Assembly (NCBI GenBank): GCA_021787205.1
Contig: JAJYME010000005.1
Span: 1 to 49,661, forward strand
Source: a bacterium
GTDB lineage: Bacteria; Patescibacteriota; Minisyncoccia; UBA6257; Colwellbacteraceae
Direction: 5' to 3'
DNA: 49,661 bases
A program made the translations under genes and the position numbers. The notes beneath the pieces were generated by a model that was given only the letters and a program-made list of their open reading frames with translations, did no database searches and had not been told where the DNA came from. Of this stretch, positions 9,841 through 18,896 are shown one piece after another. The first letter of the stretch is position 1, and each line of letters opens with the position of its first letter.

Positions 9841-9990
9841 TTATTTGTTTGTATCCTTGTCATCGCCCTTTTTCTTATTGAGAAAGATAACCCAAGCCGC
9901 AGTCATAATAAGGAATGGAACTGAGAAAACGACGAGGAGGGTAAGGCAGATCAGCATCAACCGCGCCATTCCTCCGAAGATGGCTATCAT
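9841..9990 (-). CDS. 49-aa single-TM small membrane protein downstream of pspC
   Basis: MIAIFGGMARLMLICLTLLVVFSVPFLIMTAAWVIFLNKKKGDDKDTNK; begins 2 nt after the pspC stop; below the ORF-track size cutoff. Confidence 0.65.
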   Translation of the reverse strand: MIAIFGGMARLMLICLTLLVVFSVPFLIMTAAWVIFLNKKKGDDKDTNK

Positions 9991-9992
9991 CG

Positions 9993-10235
9993 TTATTCCT
10001 TGCGCCTTCCGGCTTCAGCCTCTTCATCGGCCTTTCGATCCAAGTGATATGGCTCTTCAGGCACTACTGCGGAAGCGACAATATAAGCAAGCGCAGGTAA
10101 AAAGAACATTCCTATAAAAAGGAAAAAGATGTAAAAAACCCTGAGGATGGTGGGGTCGATATCAAGATATTCCCCGATACCTCCGATCAGACCGGTGATG
10201 ACTTTGTTATTTCGGCTTCGATAAAGCTTTTTCAT
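9993..10235 (-). CDS. PspC domain protein
   Basis: MKKLYRSRNNKVITGLIGGIGEYLDIDPTILRVFYIFFLFIG...AYIVASAVVPEEP. Confidence 0.88.
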   Translation of the reverse strand: MKKLYRSRNNKVITGLIGGIGEYLDIDPTILRVFYIFFLFIGMFFLPALAYIVASAVVPEEPYHLDRKADEEAEAGRRKE

Positions 10236-10241
10236 ATGATG

Positions 10242-10296
10242 ATTATATCACAAAAGATGTTAAGAAAAGGTAAAAAAATTGTTAAGGAATTGTTAA
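10242..10296 (-). promoter_or_regulatory. Regulator-box promoter B: TTAACA-N5-TTAACA-N5-TTTACC-N5-TTAACA-N10-TATAAT
   Basis: Repeats at 10291, 10280, 10269 (degenerate), 10258, exact 11-bp period; TATAAT 10247..10242, 6 nt before the pspC ATG. Confidence 0.75.
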
Positions 10297-10346
10297 AGAA
10301 TAATCAAGAAAAAGAAAAAACCGCCCAAGATGAGCGGTCGAGATAA

Positions 10347-10895
10347 TTAAAGAGATGATTGCGTCTTCTCCGGCTTGTTCCGGGTTGAATAGATCAGGTG
10401 CGAGCAGAAGAAGAGAAGGATGGGGATTCCGATCAGGGAACAGTAAGTTTCCCAAGCGGCCCAGAACATGTAAGTGGTCCACTCCCAATCGGAACCGTTG
10501 AGAAGATAGAGAGTTTTCAAAAAGATGTAGACAAAAATCGTGGCGATAAAGAAAATAGCGACAATCCTTCTCTTGTTCAATTCCCTTTTCTTATCATTGC
10601 CGGTGATAGCTCCAACCAAGAAAATCAGGAAAATGACCGGAGTAAGCAGAGCCGAGAGACCGGTCCAAGAAGACCACATTGCTCCAAGAACGCTTTCTCC
10701 ATCGCCGAACGGAATCCAGAGCCCATAAGAGCCAGAAGTCTTAACTGAGCCTAAGATCAGCGCCGGAATGGCAAAAAAGACGACAAGGGACAGGACGGAA
10801 GAGATGAAAGATCTTAAAAATGTCACCCCAGAAAACTTAGCGACAACCCTAGATCTCCGACCGGTAAAGAAGTTAAAACCCTTTCCTTTTAGCAT
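10347..10895 (-). CDS. Hypothetical polytopic membrane protein
   Basis: Several TM segments; ATG at 10895 preceded by AAGGAGG (10911..10905) with 9-nt spacing, so preferred over the upstream TTG start. Confidence 0.75.
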   Translation of the reverse strand: MLKGKGFNFFTGRRSRVVAKFSGVTFLRSFISSVLSLVVFFAIPALILGSVKTSGSYGLWIPFGDGESVLGAMWSSWTGLSALLTPVIFLIFLVGAITGNDKKRELNKRRIVAIFFIATIFVYIFLKTLYLLNGSDWEWTTYMFWAAWETYCSLIGIPILLFFCSHLIYSTRNKPEKTQSSL

Positions 10896-11071
10896 AAAAA
10901 ACAACCTCCTTAAATATATGTTTAATAAAAGTTTCTAAAGGGAATATGACACATCATTATTATTTTGTCAATAGCTTATCCCCCTTTTTTAAGGTATAAT
11001 TGACTAATCAGCGTTCTTGTATCCGACGAAAGAGCAAAATTGCTCGTCCGGACAAGATCGCCAAACCAAAA

Positions 11072-12043
11072 ATGATAGTTGATGAAATAAAAATTAAAGT
11101 GGTAGCCGGAAAAGGAGGCCAAGGAGCAGTCGCCTTCGATAAGAATTTGATGGCTAAGGGGGCGGCCGGAGGTTCCGGCGGCCATGGCGGCAGCGTCTGG
11201 TTTGAGGGAGTTTCCGATCTCACCAAGCTTAACCAATTCCGTTTTAAGAAAGAGCTCGAGGCAGAAAACGGCGAGCCTGGTCGCGGTCAGTGGAGGGACG
11301 GCAAGAATGGAGCCGACTTGATCGTCTACATACCCGTTGGCACCGTAGTCACCAACCTTCAAAACAATGAGAAACAAGAAGTGACCCAGGTGGGCGAAAA
11401 AATCCTGGCCGCCAAAGGCGGAAACGGAGGCAAGGGCAATTTCTTATTCCGCGGTCCGAAGAATACCTCCCCCACCCAATTCCAACCGGGATTGCCAGGA
11501 GAAGAATTCGAATTGAAACTGGAACTGAAAATGATTGCCGATGTCGGATTCATCGGACTGCCTAACGGCGGCAAATCAAGCTTGTTAAACACCCTGACAG
11601 CCGCGAAGGCAAAGGTGGGCAATTACGCCTTCACCACTCTCGAGCCGAACTTGGGAGCTTATTACGAATTGATCCTGGCGGATATTCCCGGATTGATCGA
11701 GGGCGCTTCCGAAGGCAGAGGTCTCGGGGCTAAATTCTTAAGACATGTCGAGAGAACAAAATATTTGTTCCATCTGATTTCGTCGGAAACCCAGGATCCC
11801 GTCCATGATTACAAGATCATCCGGGGCGAGCTTAAGAAATACAACAAGGAGTTGGCTAAGAAAAAAGAGACTGTCTTCATTTCCAAATCAGACCTGGTAG
11901 ACGAGGAAAGGATGAAGGAAATAATCGAAGCCCTGGCCGGAGAGAAAGTCAAAGCGACACCGATAACGATTGCTGACGACGAGGGAATAAAACCAGTCCG
12001 CAAAGCCTTGGAAAAGATCCAAAAGGAAAAAATAAAGAGTTAA
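11072..12043 (+). CDS. obgE: GTPase ObgE/CgtA
   Basis: MIVDEIKIKVVAGKGGQGAVAFDKN..., GLPNGGKSSLLNTLT, ADIPGLIEGASEGRGLG. Confidence 0.95.
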   Translation: MIVDEIKIKVVAGKGGQGAVAFDKNLMAKGAAGGSGGHGGSVWFEGVSDLTKLNQFRFKKELEAENGEPGRGQWRDGKNGADLIVYIPVGTVVTNLQNNEKQEVTQVGEKILAAKGGNGGKGNFLFRGPKNTSPTQFQPGLPGEEFELKLELKMIADVGFIGLPNGGKSSLLNTLTAAKAKVGNYAFTTLEPNLGAYYELILADIPGLIEGASEGRGLGAKFLRHVERTKYLFHLISSETQDPVHDYKIIRGELKKYNKELAKKKETVFISKSDLVDEERMKEIIEALAGEKVKATPITIADDEGIKPVRKALEKIQKEKIKS

Positions 12044-12045
12044 GA

Positions 12046-12073
12046 AAAACCCGCCATTTTTTGTGGCGGGTTT
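12046..12073 (+). terminator. Bidirectional terminator
   Basis: AAACCCGCCA...TGGCGGGTTT between convergent genes. Confidence 0.75.
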
Positions 12074-12084
12074 GGTTTAAGGTT

Positions 12085-12540
12085 CTAAGAGATTTGGGAT
12101 AGGGATTCGATCCGTTGGATCCGGGCGTTAGTCGCGGCTTCGCGCTTTTCCTGGACCAGGTCAGCGAAGAGCTGAGCCTGAGTCACGGGAGAGTTGTTCT
12201 TCATCCAGACTCCGCAGTCATTGGAGTGGGGTACCCAGAAGCCCAGGTGCTCATAACCGGAAGCCTCGAGGATATCGAAGATGAACTGGCCCTTGTGGTA
12301 CCTTTCCGTCCAGTCAGAGACGATGTCGATAGGAATGGTGTTGCCGTCGATCGGACGATCGGAGAAAACGGAGAGCCGGATAAGCCAGACATCAGCATTG
12401 GTGTCGACAATGGCCAGAGTGCCGTTGTTAACACAGTAGCCACCACGAAGGTTCAGAACATCGGCCGGAAACTCGCTGTCATCGCGAAGAAGACGAACGG
12501 CAAACCGCTTCAGGATCTCAACCAACGTCGTCGTAAACAT
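12085..12540 (-). CDS. Hypothetical protein
   Basis: 151-aa ORF with GGGAGG (12554..12549) 8 nt upstream of ATG. Confidence 0.65.
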   Translation of the reverse strand: MFTTTLVEILKRFAVRLLRDDSEFPADVLNLRGGYCVNNGTLAIVDTNADVWLIRLSVFSDRPIDGNTIPIDIVSDWTERYHKGQFIFDILEASGYEHLGFWVPHSNDCGVWMKNNSPVTQAQLFADLVQEKREAATNARIQRIESLSQIS

Positions 12541-12694
12541 AATGTCAGCCTCCCAACCTCAATTTAGAGAGCTATCAATTGGAATCTTTAATTCCTTATT
12601 GATTGTCTAAATTATACCATTTATCCCCTTTTTTGTCAAGAGAAAACAATCAAAACTGGCAAAAAACAAAGGTTTTATGCTATTAATTAAGACT

Positions 12695-13234
12695 ATGGAG
12701 AAGGAAGAAATATTGCTTCATATCTGCTGTGCCGTTTGCGGCAGGCTGTTTACCCAGCTCCTTTCAGAAAACTACTCACCCGTGATCTATTATGACAACT
12801 CCAATATCTACCCTGAGGCGGAATATATGAAAAGACGGGATGAAACGAGAAAGCTAGCAGAAAAATTCGGTCTCAGATTCATTGATGGCCGATATGACCA
12901 CGAAGAGTGGAAGAGTTTCGTTGCCGGACTGGAAGAAGAGCCGGAAGGCGGCAAACGTTGCGACAAATGCTTCCTCTACAGGCTTCAGAAGGCCGCTGGG
13001 ATGGCAAAGCAGGAGGGAATCGCAAGATTCACCACCACCCTTTCCCTATCCCCCTTCAAGAACGAGATCAGGGTCGAGGAGGCGGGCGAGGCGGCAAAGG
13101 AGATGCTCGAATTTCTCACCCCATGGAAAGAGTTCGAGAAAAAGGATTTCTGGAGAGATAATATGAAGATCGTGAGAGCTGAAGAAATCTACCGCCAGAA
13201 TTACTGCGGTTGCGAGTTCTCGATGAGAAAATAA
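12695..13234 (+). CDS. queH: Epoxyqueuosine reductase QueH (DUF208)
   Basis: LLHICCAVCGRL, DNSNIYPEAEYMKRRDE, KRCDKCFLYRL, YCGCEFSMRK. Confidence 0.88.
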   Translation: MEKEEILLHICCAVCGRLFTQLLSENYSPVIYYDNSNIYPEAEYMKRRDETRKLAEKFGLRFIDGRYDHEEWKSFVAGLEEEPEGGKRCDKCFLYRLQKAAGMAKQEGIARFTTTLSLSPFKNEIRVEEAGEAAKEMLEFLTPWKEFEKKDFWRDNMKIVRAEEIYRQNYCGCEFSMRK

Positions 13235-13261
13235 AAAACACAGCGAAAGCTGTGTTTTTTA

Positions 13262-14494
13262 TTACTCATAACGCAGAGCCTCAATCGGATGTTTCTTGGC
13301 GGCGCTTCTAGCCGGATAGAGGCCAAAGACAATCCCGACAAAGGCGGAAACCCCGAAGCCGATCAGAATGGCGTTGGGCGGAACGACAAATGACGCCTCA
13401 CTCGCCGTCGAGAGTTTATTGATGATCAGCATCGCGACATAAGACAAGCCCACACCAAACAAGATTCCGATGATTCCTCCTAGGATCGTGAGAATGATGG
13501 ATTCAAAAAGAAACTGGTTGGAGATATCGCCAGGCGTAGCTCCAAGGGCCTTTCTCAAACCGATTTCGCGGGTGCGTTCGGAAACAGAAACCAACATGAT
13601 GTTCATAATTCCGATACCCCCGACAACCAGGGAGATGGCGGCAACCGAAGTCAAAAGGATAGTGACAATCGCCATAACCGAACCGATTTGTTTCATGAAA
13701 TCGTCAGGAGTGGCGACGGAAAAATCATCCTTCGACGGATCGTCAATATCGTGGGTTTCGCGCAAGGTATACCTGATATCCTCAGCAGTCGCCCCTACCG
13801 TACTGTCTGATTCTGATTTTACCGCCAATTGCTCAAAAGTGTCGGTGCCTTTGAGATACCGGTTGACGGCGGTGTAGGGAATGACAACCGTCTTATTAAG
13901 GTCAAGCATACCCTTCTGGGCGCGATCGTTATAATAGCCGATAACCTTGAAGTTCGTGTCCTTGATCTTTATTTTTTCGCCGATCGGATCCCCCATGCCA
14001 AAGAGATATTCTTTGACATTCGAACCCAGGAGGGCGACCTGGGTACCGGACTTCACATCATCGTCAGTAAACATTCGGCCGTAATCGACATTATAATCGA
14101 ACATATCCATGGCATCGCCCGAAGTGCCAAGAATGGTATAGGTCTTATTGCTGCCTCCATAGGTCACCTTCCCGGAATAAATGGAGACGGGAGCGATATA
14201 CTTAACGAAGTGGACCTTCTCGGGGTTCTTCAAAGCTTCAAGATCCTTCTCGTTAATTCTTCTTGCGAACATACTCGAAGCGTCAAAGCTATGAGAACCA
14301 GGTTCGACAAAGATAATTCCCGAGCCTAAGGATTGGATCTGGTTATAAATCATGCTCTCAGTAATCTTGCCGATGGACATGACGGCAATAATGGCGGCAA
14401 TACCGATGACGATGCCAAGGATAGTGAGGGTGGAGCGGGAACGATTGATGCCGATGGCTTTGAAAGCCATGCTGAAAAGTTGTTTTATTCTCAT
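13262..14494 (-). CDS. macB: MacB-type ABC transporter permease
   Basis: MacB_PCD + FtsX: RSTLTILGIVIGIAAIIAVMSIG, VSERTREIGLRKALGAT. Confidence 0.88.
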   Translation of the reverse strand: MRIKQLFSMAFKAIGINRSRSTLTILGIVIGIAAIIAVMSIGKITESMIYNQIQSLGSGIIFVEPGSHSFDASSMFARRINEKDLEALKNPEKVHFVKYIAPVSIYSGKVTYGGSNKTYTILGTSGDAMDMFDYNVDYGRMFTDDDVKSGTQVALLGSNVKEYLFGMGDPIGEKIKIKDTNFKVIGYYNDRAQKGMLDLNKTVVIPYTAVNRYLKGTDTFEQLAVKSESDSTVGATAEDIRYTLRETHDIDDPSKDDFSVATPDDFMKQIGSVMAIVTILLTSVAAISLVVGGIGIMNIMLVSVSERTREIGLRKALGATPGDISNQFLFESIILTILGGIIGILFGVGLSYVAMLIINKLSTASEASFVVPPNAILIGFGVSAFVGIVFGLYPARSAAKKHPIEALRYE

Positions 14495-15214
14495 TTATTT
14501 ATGATAACCATCCCCAATCTTTCTTCTGTTTTCGACTATGCGATCACTATCCACTTCCCCATCCTTGATCTTGATGATGCGCTCGGCATATTCCGCCGTC
14601 TCAGATTCGTGGGTAATGAGAACGATGGTGATTTTATCTTCATCATTCAATTTTTCAAGGATATCCATAACCACGCCGCCCGATTTGGAATCCAAGTTTC
14701 CCGTCGGCTCATCGGCAAAGATGACCTTGGGCTTATTGACCAGGGCGCGGGCGATGGCAACCCTCTGTTTCTCTCCGCCAGAAAGCTTGGAGGCATCGTG
14801 GTACATCCTGTGTTCGAGGCCGACCGCCTTGACGGCCTCCTCCGCCAACTTCTGCCAGTTTTTTTCAGGAACTTCAGAATATAACAAAGGAAGTTTCACG
14901 TTTTCCAAGACGGTAGTCCTGGGAAGGAGGAAGAACATTTGGAAAACGAAACCGATTTCCTTATTTCTGATCCTGGCAAGGTCGACATCAGACATCTCAT
15001 CCATAGTCTTCCCATTAAAACGGTAAAGACCGTCGGTCGGTCGGTCCAAAAAGCCCATGATATGGAGAATGGTTGATTTCCCCGATCCTGAAGGACCCAT
15101 AATCGAGACGAATTCGCCCTTCTCAATTTTGAAAGAAACTCCCTTTAAAACGGGAGTTTCTATGCCGTCTGAGGCGTAAATTTTAGTTATGTTTTCTAAT
15201 TCTATTAAGCTCAT
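14495..15214 (-). CDS. LolD/MacB-type ABC ATPase
   Basis: GPSGSGKST, LSGGEKQRVAIARAL, VIFADEPTGNLDS. Confidence 0.93.
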   Translation of the reverse strand: MSLIELENITKIYASDGIETPVLKGVSFKIEKGEFVSIMGPSGSGKSTILHIMGFLDRPTDGLYRFNGKTMDEMSDVDLARIRNKEIGFVFQMFFLLPRTTVLENVKLPLLYSEVPEKNWQKLAEEAVKAVGLEHRMYHDASKLSGGEKQRVAIARALVNKPKVIFADEPTGNLDSKSGGVVMDILEKLNDEDKITIVLITHESETAEYAERIIKIKDGEVDSDRIVENRRKIGDGYHK

Positions 15215-15216
15215 GA

Positions 15217-16824
15217 TTATTTAGCGCTCTTTATGGAAGACAGGGTGACGATTTCATCGCCAGGCTCCAATCCGGAGACGACTTCAGTATAACCTTCGCT
15301 GCCCTTGAAGCCGGTTTGGATTTCTTTCTCCTCATTAGCAAGAGTTTTCTTTCCGTCAACGTATTTGGCAACCATGACGTACTTCTTTCCTTCTCTTGTG
15401 ATAATCGATCGCTGAGGAACAGACAAGGCTCCCATTTTTTCACCCGTCGCAATGTCGATGTTGGCGGTCATACCAGACTTGATCCGGTCGTCCTTGTTAA
15501 CAAATTCGAAGGTCGTCTTATAGGTGGCGACATTATCCTTAATAACTTCACCGGGGTTGATCATGGTGACCTTAGCTTGGAATTTAACATCCGAACCATA
15601 AGCGTCCAAATCAACGGTGGCGATATCACCGACCTTAATCTTGGCGATATCAGATTCCACAATGTCGGCTTCAATCAAATAATTGCCCGAAGAAATCAAA
15701 GAGACGACGCTCTTCCCTCCAGTTGCCATCTCGCCTACCGAGACATCAGTCCTGGCAACGGTGCCGGAAAAAGGAGCGCGAATCCTGTTCTTTTCCATAG
15801 AAGTGTAAATCTGGTCAATCTGACCCTGGGCGGAAGCGATGGCCGCCAGCTTGGCCGATTTCTCGTATTCGGTGGCCGGAGACTTCTTGAGAGCCAATTG
15901 CTTTTGGTACAAGTTATAGGAGTTTCTTGAGGAAACGTACTTGTCTTTGGAAGCTCTTAACTGGTCAGTCAGAGTGACGGCCGAAGCCCTGGAAGCGGCA
16001 ACGGTAGCCTTCCAATAATCGACGGAAGAAATGCCGACGACTTGACCACTAAGAGCCGTATTAAGGTTATCGCAAAGATCCCTGATCTTTTCCGTTCCGG
16101 AAATAATCGAATCAGCAAAAGAAACGAGTTCATCGCCGCTCATCGTGTTATAAGAACCGGAAGACAGGAGGGCGTCGATAGCATCGGCATTATTTTTCAG
16201 AGTTTCAATCTTCGGTTGGGAAGTAAAATCATTGATGACCGAAAAGTTAAGCTTATTCTCAGTCCCGTACTTAGTAAAAAGACCGGCAAGCTTAGTATCG
16301 ACGATGTTGTCGATGGTGCTGTAACTGTTGCCGAGGTTATTGATCAAATCCTTCTCAGCGGAAACATAAGTGATCCGGCTTGATTCGACTTGAGCCTCGG
16401 AAATGCTGATATCTTCGGCCTTGGCGCCCGCAACCAAGCTATCATACTCGGCTTGCCTGGCAGCCAGGTTGCTCTCAGCGATCTTTAACTGGGCTTCATA
16501 ATCGCTGGTGTTCAAGGAAGCAATGGTGTCCCCAGCCGAAACCTTGGTACCGGCAGCGACGATTCTCGTCACTTTGCCAGAGCCCTCAAAGGCAAGCTCG
16601 ACATTATTCGAAGCCTTGACCTTGCCGGTCGTAGAGACGACCTGATACAAATCCCTGACCTCAGCCTTGACGAATTCCCTAGTATCAGTTTTCGGCCTTA
16701 AAATAACGTAAGCGGCAATCAGAACGATCGTTAAGCCAATGATGACGAACCACTTATTTTTTCCTGAAAAGAGCCAGACAACCGGCTTTTTGGTTTTATC
16801 GATAGCGTGTTTTATTTTACTCAT
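15217..16824 (-). CDS. macA: MacA/HlyD-type efflux adaptor
   Basis: VEALAFEGSGKVTRI-type lipoyl/barrel-sandwich region, coiled coil, IRAPFSGTVARTDVSVGEMATGG. Confidence 0.85.
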   Translation of the reverse strand: MSKIKHAIDKTKKPVVWLFSGKNKWFVIIGLTIVLIAAYVILRPKTDTREFVKAEVRDLYQVVSTTGKVKASNNVELAFEGSGKVTRIVAAGTKVSAGDTIASLNTSDYEAQLKIAESNLAARQAEYDSLVAGAKAEDISISEAQVESSRITYVSAEKDLINNLGNSYSTIDNIVDTKLAGLFTKYGTENKLNFSVINDFTSQPKIETLKNNADAIDALLSSGSYNTMSGDELVSFADSIISGTEKIRDLCDNLNTALSGQVVGISSVDYWKATVAASRASAVTLTDQLRASKDKYVSSRNSYNLYQKQLALKKSPATEYEKSAKLAAIASAQGQIDQIYTSMEKNRIRAPFSGTVARTDVSVGEMATGGKSVVSLISSGNYLIEADIVESDIAKIKVGDIATVDLDAYGSDVKFQAKVTMINPGEVIKDNVATYKTTFEFVNKDDRIKSGMTANIDIATGEKMGALSVPQRSIITREGKKYVMVAKYVDGKKTLANEEKEIQTGFKGSEGYTEVVSGLEPGDEIVTLSSIKSAK

Positions 16825-17260
16825 TTTCTTTTTTTGCGTTTCTAGATTCTCTTCTGGCGGCTCTCCAATGGATAATAAAAATCGGGGTAGCGATCAAGAT
16901 CATGGCGAGAGAGGTGGCTGAAGTCCTGGCTCGCTCGGAAGCGATATAATCAATATTCTTCTCTTTTTCAGACCAAGTCTTATAATCCTCAAGCCACTGG
17001 TGCGCCAGTCGCTTCTCTTCATCAGTAAACTCGGCTGAGCCGTCGATCGCCTCCACCTTCTTGGCAGCTTCAACCTTGGTGTAGGGATCAACCGGTCTAT
17101 TGTTGTACGCGTATCTGTCCTGATCGGCAGCTTTGAAGACATAAGTCTTAAGCATAGTATCGGAAAAATTAATGCTCCCGATAATCATAATGACGAGACA
17201 AATTAGCGAGACCAGATAAAAATAAATCAATTTGATGGCGTTGTTGATTCTAATGGACAT
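16817..17260 (-). CDS. Hypothetical two-TM membrane protein
   Basis: TM segments at both ends; overlaps the adaptor gene by 8 nt. Confidence 0.6.
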   Translation of the reverse strand: MSIRINNAIKLIYFYLVSLICLVIMIIGSINFSDTMLKTYVFKAADQDRYAYNNRPVDPYTKVEAAKKVEAIDGSAEFTDEEKRLAHQWLEDYKTWSEKEKNIDYIASERARTSATSLAMILIATPIFIIHWRAARRESRNAKKENE

Positions 17261-17315
17261 AACTTTATTATTATATGTTTATTTTAGGATTAGGTAAACT
17301 ACTTTGCTATGCATA

Positions 17316-17747
17316 TTACCCCTTGTTTACCAAGGTGATCCTTTTCACCTTTATCAATTCCCCGTCGAGGATTCCGGTGACCTTCGCCCGAATCCCAGCG
17401 GTCAGCAAATCAGCCGAGCAGGCGGACGCTTCCCCGCCGAAATCGCAAATGCTTGACCGATCGAGGACTAGGGCCTTGCGGATGGCTGGGATTCCCGGCA
17501 ATTCATAGAGAAAAGCCTTGCCGGTATTGGTCTCCACGATATATCCTTCACTCTCAAAGAGATTGCCAACATTGCCAGCCTTCTTGCTTGCCTGGTAAGA
17601 ACCGGCGGCGTAGAACTTATCTTCCTTGCTCTTTTCGGAAGCCTTTTGAAGAGCTGGAGGGAGGATGGCGCCGATAACGACAAACATGATCATGATGAGG
17701 ATCAGAGCAATGTGTTTTAGGGGACGAATATCGGGATGCATATCCAT
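17316..17747 (-). CDS. Hypothetical membrane-anchored protein
   Basis: 143-aa ORF with N-terminal TM. Confidence 0.6.
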   Translation of the reverse strand: MDMHPDIRPLKHIALILIMIMFVVIGAILPPALQKASEKSKEDKFYAAGSYQASKKAGNVGNLFESEGYIVETNTGKAFLYELPGIPAIRKALVLDRSSICDFGGEASACSADLLTAGIRAKVTGILDGELIKVKRITLVNKG

Positions 17748-17962
17748 ATAATTCTATTAAAATATATCCAAAAGGTAAAATGACGAAATCAAAATCGACG
17801 CTGCCACCCCCCCCCGGCAAGTCGCGATGTTTCACACCGACCAATCAATATCGCAGCGCCCGCCAGTGTTTGAAACATAAACTTTCCTTCAATCATCGAA
17901 GCCCTAAGCAATGAAGAGCAAAGCGGTTGTTATTTTGACCCAAAAAGGCTAGACTTTGAAAA

Positions 17963-18406
17963 ATGCTTTATTCAGACATCGTTTGGGAGCACTACAAGAA
18001 TCCCAACAATTTCGGAAAACTGAAAAAATACGATTTTGAATTCGAAGATGTGAATGCCAAATGCGGAGACTCCGTCAAATGGTTCTTCAAAATAGACGGA
18101 GACAAATTAACGGACGTCAGTTTTGAAGGTCAGGGGTGCGCCTTATCAGTCGCCGGGTGCTCGATAATATCAGAGTTCTTCAAAGGAAGGGCGCTAAAGA
18201 AGATTATCGCCGCCAAAGACGAAGAGATATGGGATATTTTAGGATTCGAGCCCTACCCGGGTAGAATCCTGTGTTCGACCTTAGGGTTCTCCTCAATAAG
18301 AAAGGCCCTGATCGCCTATATCGAGAGCGCCAAACCGACCAATAAGAAAGTCAAAGACAAAAAAACCGCCAAACCGGCGAAAGTGGACAATAAGGCTAAA
18401 AAGTAG
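17963..18406 (+). CDS. sufU: SufU/IscU-like Fe-S scaffold protein
   Basis: MLYSDIVWEHYKNPNNFGKL...NAKCGDSVKWFFKI...GCALSVAGCSIISE...C. Confidence 0.82.
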   Translation: MLYSDIVWEHYKNPNNFGKLKKYDFEFEDVNAKCGDSVKWFFKIDGDKLTDVSFEGQGCALSVAGCSIISEFFKGRALKKIIAAKDEEIWDILGFEPYPGRILCSTLGFSSIRKALIAYIESAKPTNKKVKDKKTAKPAKVDNKAKK

Positions 18407-18451
18407 CATAATTCAGCCAGAAACTAACGAACTCTGAAAGGAGGGATTTCC

Positions 18452-18856
18452 GTGGGAGAGCACGAGGTCTATTATTTGCAAGAGGAAAAGTGGTGGCAAA
18501 AGATGCTGCCGGTAATCGAAAGATACGCAAAAGCAAAACCGGGACAAATCCAAAAGATCCTTTCCGCCCTGGATTTTATCTTGCTCTACAACACATTCGT
18601 TTCAGCACGTTCCCCGAGACTCAAGGCTGCCTGCTTTTATCTCCTTTGTCTTCTGATAAAGAAAGATTTCTCGGGCAACCTCCCGTTTTACCCGTTAAAG
18701 GACTTGTACCTGAAGTGCCCGCTGAATTACGAACCAAAGTGGAGCATCTCCGCCGCGATGCACATCGCCAAGTTCATTCCTGAGAGAGAACAAGCCTGGA
18801 TCTTATCCCTTCCCTGCCCGCATGCCGACTTTCCAGAAGGCTATGCGCCAGAATGA
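18452..18856 (+). CDS. Hypothetical protein (GTG start)
   Basis: 134-aa ORF preceded by AAAGGAGGG (18437..18445), 7-nt spacing. Confidence 0.65.
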   Translation: MGEHEVYYLQEEKWWQKMLPVIERYAKAKPGQIQKILSALDFILLYNTFVSARSPRLKAACFYLLCLLIKKDFSGNLPFYPLKDLYLKCPLNYEPKWSISAAMHIAKFIPEREQAWILSLPCPHADFPEGYAPE

Positions 18857-18857
18857 A

Positions 18858-18893
18858 AAAACGCCCTTTTACAAAGGGCGTTCTTTTTTTTAT
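18858..18893 (-). terminator. Bidirectional terminator
   Basis: ACGCCCTTTtacAAAGGGCGTTC between convergent genes. Confidence 0.75.
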
Positions 18894-18896
18894 TGC

